Assembly: GCA_019348305.1 (NCBI GenBank)
Contig: JAHWJQ010000149.1
Span: 1-5,344, forward strand
Source: Actinomycetota bacterium
GTDB taxonomy: Bacteria; Actinomycetota; Acidimicrobiia; Acidimicrobiales; CADCTF01
Length of the DNA: 5,344 nt
Reading direction: 5' to 3'
The notes beneath the pieces were generated by a model. That model had not been told where the DNA came from, did not search any database, and saw nothing but the letters and a program-made list of their open reading frames with translations. Within the stretch, counting starts at the first letter, position 1, and each line of letters begins with the position of its first letter. The translations under genes and the position numbers were made by a program. Positions 1 to 5,344 of this stretch are shown here, in pieces.

Positions 1-8
1 TGCCACAG

Positions 9-452
9 TTGACCTCCACGTCGCGCAACCTGTTGGCCGCTGCCATCGCTCTGCTGCTGGGCGGGGCGGTGGTGTCTGCGGTCGCCGGGGTGGGAGATGA
101 GGACGCGGCCGAGAACGCGGCGCCGGCACCGACGACGGTGGTGGAGCCGCCGGCGATACCGACCACCACTGCGCCGCTCCCGGCACCACAGCCGGGAGGC
201 GCCGGCAACACGGGCGCCGGCAACACGGGCGCCGGCAACACGGGCGCCGGCAACACGGGCGCCGGCAACACGGGCGCCGGCAACACGGGCGGCGAGGCCA
301 CCCGCACCGACAGCGGGCTCGGCGTCGGCGGGACGGGGGACGTCGCAACGGGCACCGGCCGGATGGCCGAGACCGGGGGCGAGTCGATGTTGGGTGTGGG
401 GGCAGGGCTGCTGGGGCTGGCTGCGCTCACCCGCCGGCTGCGCCGGCGCTGA
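9..452 (+). CDS. Secreted Thr/Pro-rich repeat protein with sortase (MAETG) sorting signal
   Basis: Probable cell-wall-anchored surface protein, 147 aa from the first visible start (TTG at 9). Residues about 7-26 form a hydrophobic signal peptide with possible cleavage after VSA (24) or AVA (26). Residues 30-62 are a Pro/Thr/Ala-rich linker, 64-93 are six exact GAGNT repeats, and 94-118 are Gly/Thr-rich. Residues 119-123 read MAETG, followed by a hydrophobic segment (about 127-140) and a basic tail (RRLRRR). That order is the standard layout of a sortase substrate; MAETG resembles the LAxTG signals of class E sortases in actinobacteria. No enzymatic domain is visible, so it looks like a short stalk or spacer protein. 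The frame is open to the window's left edge (codons CCA CAG before the TTG) and no ribosome binding site shows in those 8 bases, so the real start may be upstream. The 3' end overlaps the convergent glycosyltransferase gene by 26 bp. The surface-anchored class is fairly secure; the function is unknown. Confidence 0.75.
   Translation: MTSTSRNLLAAAIALLLGGAVVSAVAGVGDEDAAENAAPAPTTVVEPPAIPTTTAPLPAPQPGGAGNTGAGNTGAGNTGAGNTGAGNTGAGNTGGEATRTDSGLGVGGTGDVATGTGRMAETGGESMLGVGAGLLGLAALTRRLRRR
198..287 (+). repeat. Six perfect tandem copies of a 15-bp unit (GAGNT coding repeat)
   Basis: The unit GGCGCCGGCAACACG occurs six times head to tail with no base differences between copies. It lies in frame in the surface-protein gene and encodes Gly-Ala-Gly-Asn-Thr. 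Since 15 is a multiple of three, gain or loss of a unit leaves the frame intact and only changes stalk length. Complete identity, including synonymous positions, suggests recent expansion or ongoing homogenisation. Each unit carries the overlapping palindromes GGCGCC and GCCGGC. Confidence 0.97.
363..449 (+). other. C-terminal cell-wall sorting signal (MAETG, hydrophobic helix, Arg tail)
   Basis: Codons 119-147 of the surface-protein gene encode MAETG-GES, then a Leu/Gly/Ala hydrophobic stretch and the tail TRRLRRR. By analogy with known sortase substrates, the cut would fall between Thr122 and Gly123, with transfer of Thr to the cell-wall peptide. The first residue is Met instead of Leu, and the second is Ala instead of the classic Pro, as in LAxTG signals. 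No sortase gene is in the window, so the enzyme would be encoded elsewhere. Confidence 0.72.
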
Positions 453-2028
453 GTTGGCCGGGGCCGGCGGGCCCCCGCCAGAGCACGGCGTTCTCGAGCA
501 ACCAGGGCTTGCGCCGCAGCACGGTGCCCCCCTCGGGGCGGAGCCTGAGCAGCTCACGGTGAAGGCGCCCGCACTGGTGGCCGATGCCGGCGTAGGCCGG
601 CGACCACACCAACCACACCGAGCCGGCGCCGGCTTTGGCGTCGGCGCTGGCGGCCAGGGCCAGCGGGTCGGCCGCCCTGGCTCGGGCGCGGTAGTCCCTC
701 CAGTCGAGCCGGTCGATGGGGCTCCCCCCGGGGAACGCCTGGATCTCGGTGCCCGGCAACATCCGGGACAGCGCCGGCGTGAGCTGGTCGGGGCAGGTGA
801 CCACGACGTCGCCCGGCGCAGCTTGGCGGTGAAGAACCGCGGCGATGTCACCGGCCTGCGTCCGCGGCGGGACCACGCTCAACAGGGTGGCAATCAGACC
901 GAGTGTGGCGGTCGTCGCCAACACCACCACCCGGGCGCGGCTGGGCTCCAGGGACGAGATCCCGGCGGCCACGGCCACGAGAAAGAGCGGGAGTGCGACG
1001 CCGGCGTGGCGGGAGGCGAAGGCGTCGCCGGTCACCATCAACGCCAGTGCCCCGAGGACCAAGGTGGCCAGGGCGGCCGCCCCGATCGCCCGGGCGGGTG
1101 AACGTCGACCTCGGCCGCCCGTCCAGGTCGACAGCAACAAGCTGCCGGCGATGCCCGCCAGCACCACCTCGAGCAGCCGGGCAGGATCGCTGTCCCCGCC
1201 GGCGTAGCCCCTGATGGCCAGTTCGACGGCGGCCATGCCGGGGGGCGATCCCCACGGGTTCCCGGTGTGCTGCAGCTGGTACCAGAACGACGGGAGCCAC
1301 GGGACGAAGGCAAGCCCCCCGACCACCATTGCCCCCACCAGGGCCGCGCTGTCGCGGTCACGCCGATCGGCGATGGCGCGCCAGAACACCACAGCGCCCA
1401 CCGCGGCGAGAAGGAAGAAGCTCCAGTAGTGCGTGAGCACGAGCGCCGCGGTGACCGCGGCGATCGCCGCCAGTCGCCCGACGGGCCGCGGTCGCACCGG
1501 GTCGAGCACCAGGACCAGTCCCGCGAGCACGAGGAGCAGCACCAGTGCGTACATCCGCGTTTCCGTGGCATAGCGCACGGCGAAAGGCGAGGTGGCGAAC
1601 AGCACGAGGGCGGCCGCACCCGTCCGCCGCCCCCCCACGAGAACCCCCGCCCGCCACGCCAGGGGAAGGGCGGCGAGGGCAAGGCAACTCGACAGCATCC
1701 GCACCGCGGTGGTGCCGGTCCCGAAGAGCCGGATCCAGCCGTGGAGGAGCAGGTAGTAGAGGGGCGGCGCGGCGTCCTGGCGCAGCGCTTCGAAGAGCTC
1801 CGCGAGCGGGAGCCGGGCGATCGCCACTGCCTGGGCCTCGTCCAGCCACAGCGGCGACCTCGACCACAGCCGCAACACACCGCCTACCACGACGGCGAGG
1901 GCGCCGGCCGCCAAGGCGACCTGGCGCGCCGATAGCCAGGCGAACCGCGGCCGGCGCCGCCCGATGACGACCGGATCGGAGGTCCGGTCGTCCACCGGGG
2001 CGCGGCGTTCTACTTCTACAAGGTCCAC
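427..2028 (-). CDS. GT39/PMT_2-like integral membrane glycosyltransferase (GT-C fold)
   Basis: Polytopic membrane protein of 533 aa, expected to transfer a sugar from a polyprenyl-phosphate donor to an acceptor outside the membrane. Residues 1-35 are polar and cytoplasmic, and about ten to twelve hydrophobic segments follow between residues 36 and 385. Family marks are SPLWLDEAQ (59-67; D63/E64 are the expected catalytic acidic pair of the first outer loop), DAAPPLYYLLLHGW (85-98), RYATETRMYAL (152-162), THYWSFF (199-205) and FVPWLPSFWYQLQHTGNPW (241-259). Residues about 386-533 form a soluble C-terminal domain. The GTG start at 2028 is chosen because GGAGGG lies 4 bases upstream of it. The frame stays open to an ATG at 2208, but that would add 60 low-complexity residues covering the divergent intergenic region. 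The gene is divergent from the PIG-V-like gene and overlaps the surface-protein gene tail to tail. The donor sugar and acceptor cannot be read from sequence; mannose is plausible. Family membership is secure, the substrate is not. Confidence 0.85.
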   Translation of the reverse strand: MDLVEVERRAPVDDRTSDPVVIGRRRPRFAWLSARQVALAAGALAVVVGGVLRLWSRSPLWLDEAQAVAIARLPLAELFEALRQDAAPPLYYLLLHGWIRLFGTGTTAVRMLSSCLALAALPLAWRAGVLVGGRRTGAAALVLFATSPFAVRYATETRMYALVLLLVLAGLVLVLDPVRPRPVGRLAAIAAVTAALVLTHYWSFFLLAAVGAVVFWRAIADRRDRDSAALVGAMVVGGLAFVPWLPSFWYQLQHTGNPWGSPPGMAAVELAIRGYAGGDSDPARLLEVVLAGIAGSLLLSTWTGGRGRRSPARAIGAAALATLVLGALALMVTGDAFASRHAGVALPLFLVAVAAGISSLEPSRARVVVLATTATLGLIATLLSVVPPRTQAGDIAAVLHRQAAPGDVVVTCPDQLTPALSRMLPGTEIQAFPGGSPIDRLDWRDYRARARAADPLALAASADAKAGAGSVWLVWSPAYAGIGHQCGRLHRELLRLRPEGGTVLRRKPWLLENAVLWRGPAGPGQLSAGAAGG

Positions 2029-2032
2029 GCGT

Positions 2033-2038
2033 CCCTCC
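2033..2038 (-). promoter_or_regulatory. Strong Shine-Dalgarno (GGAGGG) fixing the GT39-like start
   Basis: On the minus strand GGAGGG is followed by ACGC and then GTG at 2028, a near-ideal spacing (5 bases from GGAGG). It is the best ribosome binding site in this gene's 5' region and decides in favour of the 533-aa product over the 593-aa reading from 2208. Confidence 0.8.
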
Positions 2039-2059
2039 AAAGGACTGGTGATTGCCGGC

Positions 2060-2090
2060 GCTGGCTCCCTGGTATTACCCCAGAGCCAGC
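2060..2090. repeat. Inverted repeat GCTGGCTC / GAGCCAGC flanking a -10-like patch
   Basis: Perfect 8-bp arms at 2060-2067 and 2083-2090 enclose 15 bases, within which TGG (2070-2072) and CCA (2080-2082) can add three pairs past a two-base bulge. The loop contains the A/T-rich TATTACC. Placement between divergent genes and over the only -10-like sequence suggests an operator or a leader hairpin for the minus-strand gene. It has no T-tract, so it is not a typical terminator. The symmetry is certain; the role is inference. Confidence 0.5.
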
Positions 2091-2170
2091 CGCCAAGGTG
2101 TGTTCTGTGTCGAGTCGGACGTTCCTGGGTAGGGCGGGCGACGGTGCCGTCGTCCGCTGATCCTCGCGCG

Positions 2171-2186
2171 CCTGCAGCCATGCAGG
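2171..2186 (+). repeat. Small inverted repeat across the PIG-V-like ATG
   Basis: CCTGCA (2171-2176) and TGCAGG (2181-2186) are perfect complements around the four bases GCCA, so the ATG at 2180-2182 straddles the loop and the right arm of a possible 6-bp hairpin. No clear Shine-Dalgarno precedes this ATG. Together these would predict weak or regulated initiation if this is the true start. A symmetry of this size can arise by chance. Confidence 0.3.
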
Positions 2187-3376
2187 CCCGGGAGGCGGCG
2201 GGAGACACGCTAGATGCCCGGCAGCCGCGGACAGCGGCGCCCGCTGAGCTGGCGTCTCACCGGCTCTCGGTCGTGGAGGACCTGAGGGCGGCGCTGCCGG
2301 CATGGGTCGCCGCCCGCCTCGTCGTCGCCGCCACGCTTGCGGGCGCGACCTCGATGACCCTGCGCATCCCGATGCCGGAGCCGGTCCGCCGGCACGTGTC
2401 GCAGGGCCTGCTGGGCTGGGACGCAGAGCGCTACGTGCAGATAGCAGAGCGCGGCTACGCGGCGCTGCCGCGGGTCGAGTTGCGCTTCTTCCCGGTGCTC
2501 CCGCTGGCTGTGCGGCTGTTCGACGGGCTGCTTCCCGGAGGGGCGGGCGTGGCCCTCTTGGTGGTGGCCAACCTGGCTGCGCTCGCCTTCGGAGCGGTCC
2601 TCCACCACCTGGCACTGGTCGAGACCGCAGACCGCGCCCTGGCTCGTCGCGCCGCATGGATGGCGGCGATCACCCCGGCTGGCTTCGTCCTGGTCTGGGG
2701 CTACAGCGAGGCCCTCTGGGGTCTTTTGGCCACGGGGGCGGTGCTGGCCGCCCGCCGCCGGCGGTGGTGGATCGCGGCGGCGTTGGGACTGGCCGTCGGG
2801 GGGCTGCGACCTGTGGGGCTGCTGGTCTGCCTGCCTCTGGCCATCGAGTGCGTCCGTGACCTTCGCACCCGACGCCGGCTCGGCCGGGCCTGGGCTCCTC
2901 GGCTGGCCGCCGTTGCAGCGCCCGTGGCCGGCGCCGGTGCCTACCTGTGGTGGGTCGGCACCCGCTTCGGCGACCCGCTCCTGCCCTACACGATCCAGCA
3001 GGGACGCTCCTATCGGGGCGCCGCGGTCGACCCCTTCACCGCGCTGTCCGCGCCGTTCGGCGCGCTCCTGCGAGGCGAGTTCAGCCTCGAGAGCCTTCGG
3101 GTCGTGTGGGCCTTGGTCCTGGTCACACTGGTGGTGGTCTGTTGGCGGCGCTGGCCCGCGAGCTACGCCGCCCTCGCCGCCGCGGCGGTGGCCGTGGCCC
3201 TCTGCACCACCCGGCTCGGCAGCTTCGAACGCTACGGCTTCACCACCTTCCCCATCCCCTTGGCCCTGGCCACCGTCTCAGCGAGACCGCTCTTCGAGCG
3301 GATCGTCCTGGTACTGGGGGGCGCCACCATGGGGGTCTACGGGCTCCTCGCCCTCCTCGGTGGCTACGTCCCGTGA
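2180..3376 (+). CDS. PIG-V-like GT-C mannosyltransferase, integral membrane
   Basis: Membrane protein of 398 aa resembling bacterial members of the PIG-V / GPI mannosyltransferase 2 family, which transfer mannose from a polyprenyl-phosphate donor on the outer face of the membrane. Supporting marks are GWDAERYVQIAERGY (79-93) with the expected catalytic Asp81 in the first outer loop, RFFPVLPLAVRLF (102-114), TPAGFVLVWGYSEALWGLLA (165-184, the family's 'YSE' region), GGLRPVGLL (207-215) and FERYGFTTFPIPLALA (349-364). Hydrophobic segments cover most of 40-395. The ATG at 2180 is the only ATG giving a full-length protein that does not run into the opposite gene. No good ribosome binding site supports it; a GTG at 2273 (367 aa) is a credible alternative. 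The frame is open back to an ATG at 1964, but that start lies inside the divergent gene. The gene is probably cotranscribed with the protease gene about 100 bases downstream. The acceptor could be a glycolipid, glycan or protein and is not known; the family call is good. Confidence 0.8.
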   Translation: MQAREAAGDTLDARQPRTAAPAELASHRLSVVEDLRAALPAWVAARLVVAATLAGATSMTLRIPMPEPVRRHVSQGLLGWDAERYVQIAERGYAALPRVELRFFPVLPLAVRLFDGLLPGGAGVALLVVANLAALAFGAVLHHLALVETADRALARRAAWMAAITPAGFVLVWGYSEALWGLLATGAVLAARRRRWWIAAALGLAVGGLRPVGLLVCLPLAIECVRDLRTRRRLGRAWAPRLAAVAAPVAGAGAYLWWVGTRFGDPLLPYTIQQGRSYRGAAVDPFTALSAPFGALLRGEFSLESLRVVWALVLVTLVVVCWRRWPASYAALAAAAVAVALCTTRLGSFERYGFTTFPIPLALATVSARPLFERIVLVLGGATMGVYGLLALLGGYVP

Positions 3377-3461
3377 CCGCCTGCGGCTGACCCCTCCCCT
3401 AGCGCCAATGGGCGACGCGAAGACCACGGCGGTAGTGTCTCGGGCGAACGGCGCGCCATTC

Positions 3462-3467
3462 GAGGAG
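3462..3467 (+). promoter_or_regulatory. Shine-Dalgarno-like GAGGAG before the FtsH-like gene
   Basis: GAGGAG lies 12 bases before the ATG at 3480, a longer gap than ideal. It is still the only purine-rich anti-rRNA match near any candidate start of this gene. The upstream in-frame ATG at 3408 follows a C-rich stretch with no such match. Confidence 0.4.
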
Positions 3468-3479
3468 CCGGAATCTGAA

Positions 3480-5117
3480 ATGGACCTGTTGACCCGCCCC
3501 GAGGTCATCGCATCCGCCATCGCCATCTTCGGCATCACGGCGCTCGCCCTGTTGCTGACGAAGCCCCGCACGCGCTTGCGCTGGCCTGCTCGCCGGCACT
3601 CCGCCGCGCAGGCCGGCCCCGCCGGCGTTGCGCCTGCCGTGAGGGCTGACGTCACGTTCCACGTCGTCAACTCCGAGGGTGGGGCCGCGGCCGAGAAAGC
3701 CAGCCCGGACACCGGGGCCGAGGCTGCGACGCCCGGGGTCCAGTTCTCCGACGTCACCTCCGCCCACCCACGGGTCACCTTCGCCGACGTGGCCGGCCTG
3801 GAAGAGGCGATCGCCGAGTTGGCCGACGTGCAGGAGTACCTGTCGGACCCTGATCGATTCCGCGCGCTGGGTGCGGAGATGCCCAAGGGGATCCTGTTGC
3901 ACGGGCTACCTGGCTGCGGCAAGACACTGCTGGCGCGCGCCCTCGCCGGTGAGACCAACGTGCCCTTCTACTTCGTCTCTGCGGCCAGCTTCGTGGAGAG
4001 GTACGTCGGGGTGGGCGCCGCTCGGGTGCGAGAGCTGTTCGACCAGGCGCTGCGTACAGCACCGTCCATCGTCTTCATCGACGAGCTCGACGCCATCGGG
4101 CGCCAGCGCAGCGGCGAGGGCTCCGGTGACCGGGAGTTCGACAACACGCTCAATCAGCTGTTGATCGAACTGGACGGCTTCAGGGGAGCGTCGGGCGTCC
4201 TCGTCCTCGGGGCCACCAACCGCCCGGAGTTGATCGACCCTGCCCTGCTCCGGCCCGGCCGCTTCGACCGCAGCATCCAGATCGGGCGCCCCGATCGCTC
4301 CGGGCGCGAGAAGATCCTCCGGCTGCACGCGTCCAAGCGCCCCGTGTCGCCCCAGGTCGACTGGGCCGAGGTGGCCGACACGACCGCCGGACTGTCGGCG
4401 GCCGAGCTGGCCAACGTCGTGAACGAGGCGTCACTGCTGGCCGCCCGCCGTCACCACGACGAAATCAAGCCCAAAGACGTGGAAGACGCCAATGCCCGCG
4501 TGCTGTCGGGCACTCGAAGCACCCGTCTCATGGGCGAGGAGGAGAAGCGGGTGGCGGCCGTGCACGAGGCCGGCCACGCCCTGCTCAGCCTGCTGCTGCG
4601 GGGGGTGAACCCGCCGGCCCGGATCTCGCTCATGTCGGGGATGGACACGCGCGCCACCTCGCTGTGGTCCTCGGGCACCGACCGCGAGATCCTCACCAAG
4701 CGCGACCTCATTGCCCAGTTGATGCTGCTTCTCGGTGGGCGGGCCGCCGAGCTCAACGTCTTCGCCGAGCCCAGCAACCGAGCTGAGGACGACCTGGGCC
4801 ATGCGGCCACGCTGGCCCGGCGCATGGTCGAGCGCTGGGCGATGACCGGTCGCTTCGAGCTGGCCGGAGGCAAGAAGGATGCGGTCTCCCACCATTTCGA
4901 AGGCAGCGCCGGCGGCGCCGAGGTGCGCGACCTGCTAACCCGGGCCGAGCAGGCGGCGCGCACCATCCTTGGGGACAACGCCGGCGACCTCGAGGCCATC
5001 GCTGAGGCTTTGGCCCGCCGCGAGACCCTCACCGCCACCGAGTTGCGCGGTCTGGCCCGGCGGGGGGCGGCGGCGGCCGGCGGCAGCGAGTCGGTTCGGC
5101 ACCTGCGCGTCGTCTGA
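3480..5117 (+). CDS. FtsH-like membrane-bound AAA+ zinc metalloprotease, short single-TM form
   Basis: ATP-dependent protease of 545 aa that should unfold and degrade membrane or cytosolic proteins. A single membrane helix (about 8-26) is followed by a basic stretch (TKPRTRLRW) and a low-complexity linker (40-95). The AAA+ module has Walker A GLPGCGKT (142-149), pore loop YVG (175-177), Walker B IVFIDE (197-202), sensor-1 Asn247 and the LLRPGRFDR arginine-finger segment (257-264; R258, R261), then a helical lid to about 340. The M41 peptidase domain has HEAGH (362-366), with Asp438 in AEDDLGHA as the expected third zinc ligand. All catalytic residues are present, so it looks active. Typical FtsH (644 aa in E. 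coli) has two membrane helices around an extracytoplasmic domain; both that domain and the long C-terminal tail are missing here. ATG 3480 is preferred over in-frame ATG 3408: it follows GAGGAG, third-position GC rises there, and a short N-terminus suits an N-out, C-in helix. It is likely a paralogue of the housekeeping FtsH, so I give no symbol. Confidence 0.88.
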   Translation: MDLLTRPEVIASAIAIFGITALALLLTKPRTRLRWPARRHSAAQAGPAGVAPAVRADVTFHVVNSEGGAAAEKASPDTGAEAATPGVQFSDVTSAHPRVTFADVAGLEEAIAELADVQEYLSDPDRFRALGAEMPKGILLHGLPGCGKTLLARALAGETNVPFYFVSAASFVERYVGVGAARVRELFDQALRTAPSIVFIDELDAIGRQRSGEGSGDREFDNTLNQLLIELDGFRGASGVLVLGATNRPELIDPALLRPGRFDRSIQIGRPDRSGREKILRLHASKRPVSPQVDWAEVADTTAGLSAAELANVVNEASLLAARRHHDEIKPKDVEDANARVLSGTRSTRLMGEEEKRVAAVHEAGHALLSLLLRGVNPPARISLMSGMDTRATSLWSSGTDREILTKRDLIAQLMLLLGGRAAELNVFAEPSNRAEDDLGHAATLARRMVERWAMTGRFELAGGKKDAVSHHFEGSAGGAEVRDLLTRAEQAARTILGDNAGDLEAIAEALARRETLTATELRGLARRGAAAAGGSESVRHLRVV

Positions 5118-5121
5118 CGCC

Positions 5122-5151
5122 AGGCGTCCGGCTCAGGTCCGTGACGCCTTT
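5122..5151 (+). terminator. Terminator-like hairpin after the FtsH-like gene
   Basis: AGGCGTCCGG (5122-5131) pairs with CCG-t-GACGCCT (5139-5149), giving a 10-bp stem with one bulged T and a 7-base loop (CTCAGGT). A short T run (5149-5151) and GATCT follow. It begins 4 bases after the stop codon. The T-tract is weak, as is common in high-GC genomes, so termination may be partial or factor-assisted. GACGC (5116-5120) could instead pair with GCGTC (5124-5128) in a smaller competing hairpin. Confidence 0.55.
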
Positions 5152-5330
5152 GATCTGGCGCTAGTCGTCCCTGGTCCCACTGGGCGGTGACCGGCCACCC
5201 GAACGGACCATTTCCGCGTCTGGGCATACCTCCAGCCGGCCGCTCTCCGATGTCCCCAGTGCAGACCGACCTGCGGGTGACGCAGGAGAAACGTTCCCGA
5301 ACCCACCGCCGCAGGCGGACCAACCGAAGT
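5152..5330. other. Intergenic region, probable promoter of the next gene
   Basis: No convincing coding frame lies here: the short open frames on either strand are shadows with no family features. As it sits between a terminator-like hairpin and a downstream ribosome binding site, it should hold the next gene's promoter, but I cannot identify a -35/-10 pair. A small perfect hairpin, CCGCC-GCA-GGCGG (5306-5318), lies 12 bases before the ribosome binding site and may belong to the leader. A near-palindrome GGTGACCGGCCACC (5186-5199) has one mismatched pair. Confidence 0.35.
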
Positions 5331-5337
5331 AGAGGAG
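5331..5337 (+). promoter_or_regulatory. Shine-Dalgarno (AGAGGAG) of a gene starting at the right edge
   Basis: AGAGGAG is followed by exactly seven bases, AAAGAAA, to the end of the window. This A-rich spacer and spacing are those of a strong translation start, so a start codon is predicted at or within a base or two of 5345. The gene itself is not visible. Confidence 0.65.
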
Positions 5338-5344
5338 AAAGAAA

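Larger units (their letters stand above)
2029..2179. promoter_or_regulatory. Divergent intergenic region, expected promoters for both GT-C genes
   Basis: These 151 bases separate the starts of the two oppositely transcribed glycosyltransferase genes, so both promoters should lie here. The most A/T-rich patch is at 2072-2078: TATTAC on the plus strand and TAATAC on the minus strand, each a moderate -10 match. A minus-strand promoter there would give a leader of roughly 25-30 bases before the GGAGGG at 2038. I could not find a convincing -35 for either strand. The location is a reasonable inference; the exact promoter elements are not resolved. Confidence 0.4.

Noticed and set aside
198..287. 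Short regular repeats considered as a CRISPR array
   Set aside because: The units abut with no spacers, are 15 bp long and encode an in-frame peptide repeat.
456..479. GC-rich hairpin (GGCGG-GCCC-CCGCC, next to GGCCGGGGCC) just after the surface-protein stop, considered as a terminator
   Set aside because: It has no T-tract on either strand and lies inside the coding end of the opposite gene, where such GC-rich symmetry is frequent by chance.
97..1101. Long plus-strand open frame (334 codons) starting within the surface-protein gene
   Set aside because: It reads the repeats out of frame as Arg-Ala-Pro-Ala-Thr and then runs antisense to the GT39-like gene. The product is Arg/Gly/Pro-rich with no domain, a usual GC-rich shadow frame.
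1267..1935. Plus-strand open frame of 222 codons opposite the GT39-like gene
   Set aside because: It is rich in His/Arg/Gln/Glu with no recognisable domain and is entirely antisense to a gene with clear family motifs.
1964..2179. Upstream extension of the PIG-V-like gene to an ATG at 1964
   Set aside because: It would overlap the start of the divergent gene and its ribosome binding site and would add about 72 low-complexity residues with no family match.
2029..2208. Extension of the GT39-like gene to an ATG at 2208
   Set aside because: The GTG at 2028 has a near-ideal GGAGGG; the extra 60 residues cover the intergenic region and have no homology-like features.
2856..3479. Extension of the FtsH-like frame back to an ATG at 2856
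   Set aside because: Up to 3376 this is an out-of-frame reading of the PIG-V-like gene, giving a Ser/Pro/Trp/Arg-rich product; the protease family begins with the short membrane helix after 3480.
3968..5323. Several minus-strand open frames opposite the protease gene
   Set aside because: They follow the codon bias of the protease gene in mirror, show no domain, and lack ribosome binding sites at their starts.

Overview
The window is very GC-rich, with G or C at most third codon positions. Together with a class-E-like (LAxTG-type) sorting signal and two GT-C membrane glycosyltransferases, this points to the chromosome of a high-GC Gram-positive bacterium, probably an actinomycete-like lineage. 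That assignment is an inference from composition and protein families; no rRNA or tRNA is present to fix the taxon. I see no transposase, integrase, CRISPR array or phage gene.

Layout. (1) Positions 9-452 (+) encode a small secreted, probably sortase-anchored surface protein. It has a signal peptide, a Thr/Pro/Ala-rich stalk, six perfect copies of a 15-bp repeat (Gly-Ala-Gly-Asn-Thr) and a C-terminal MAETG sorting signal. The window opens 8 bases before its first visible start, so the true start may lie further upstream. (2) Positions 427-2028 (-) encode a polytopic GT39/PMT_2-like glycosyltransferase, convergent with the first gene and overlapping its 3' end by 26 bp. (3) Positions 2029-2179 form a divergent intergenic region with an 8-bp inverted repeat whose loop holds a small A/T-rich patch. 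(4) Positions 2180-3376 (+) encode a PIG-V-like GT-C mannosyltransferase. (5) About 100 bp later, positions 3480-5117 (+) encode an FtsH-like AAA+ zinc metalloprotease. It is short (545 aa) and has one N-terminal membrane segment, without the usual extracytoplasmic domain. (6) Positions 5118-5344 carry a terminator-like hairpin just after that gene and end in a Shine-Dalgarno sequence, so another gene very probably starts at or just after the right edge.

How the genes may work together. Both GT-C enzymes would use lipid-linked sugars on the outer face of the membrane, where the anchored Thr/Pro-rich protein is also exposed. The arrangement would fit a small cell-surface glycosylation cluster, with a membrane protease next to it for quality control or turnover of membrane proteins. 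Only the gene identities are well supported; the functional link between them is inference. The most unusual single item is the reduced, single-membrane-segment FtsH paralogue.
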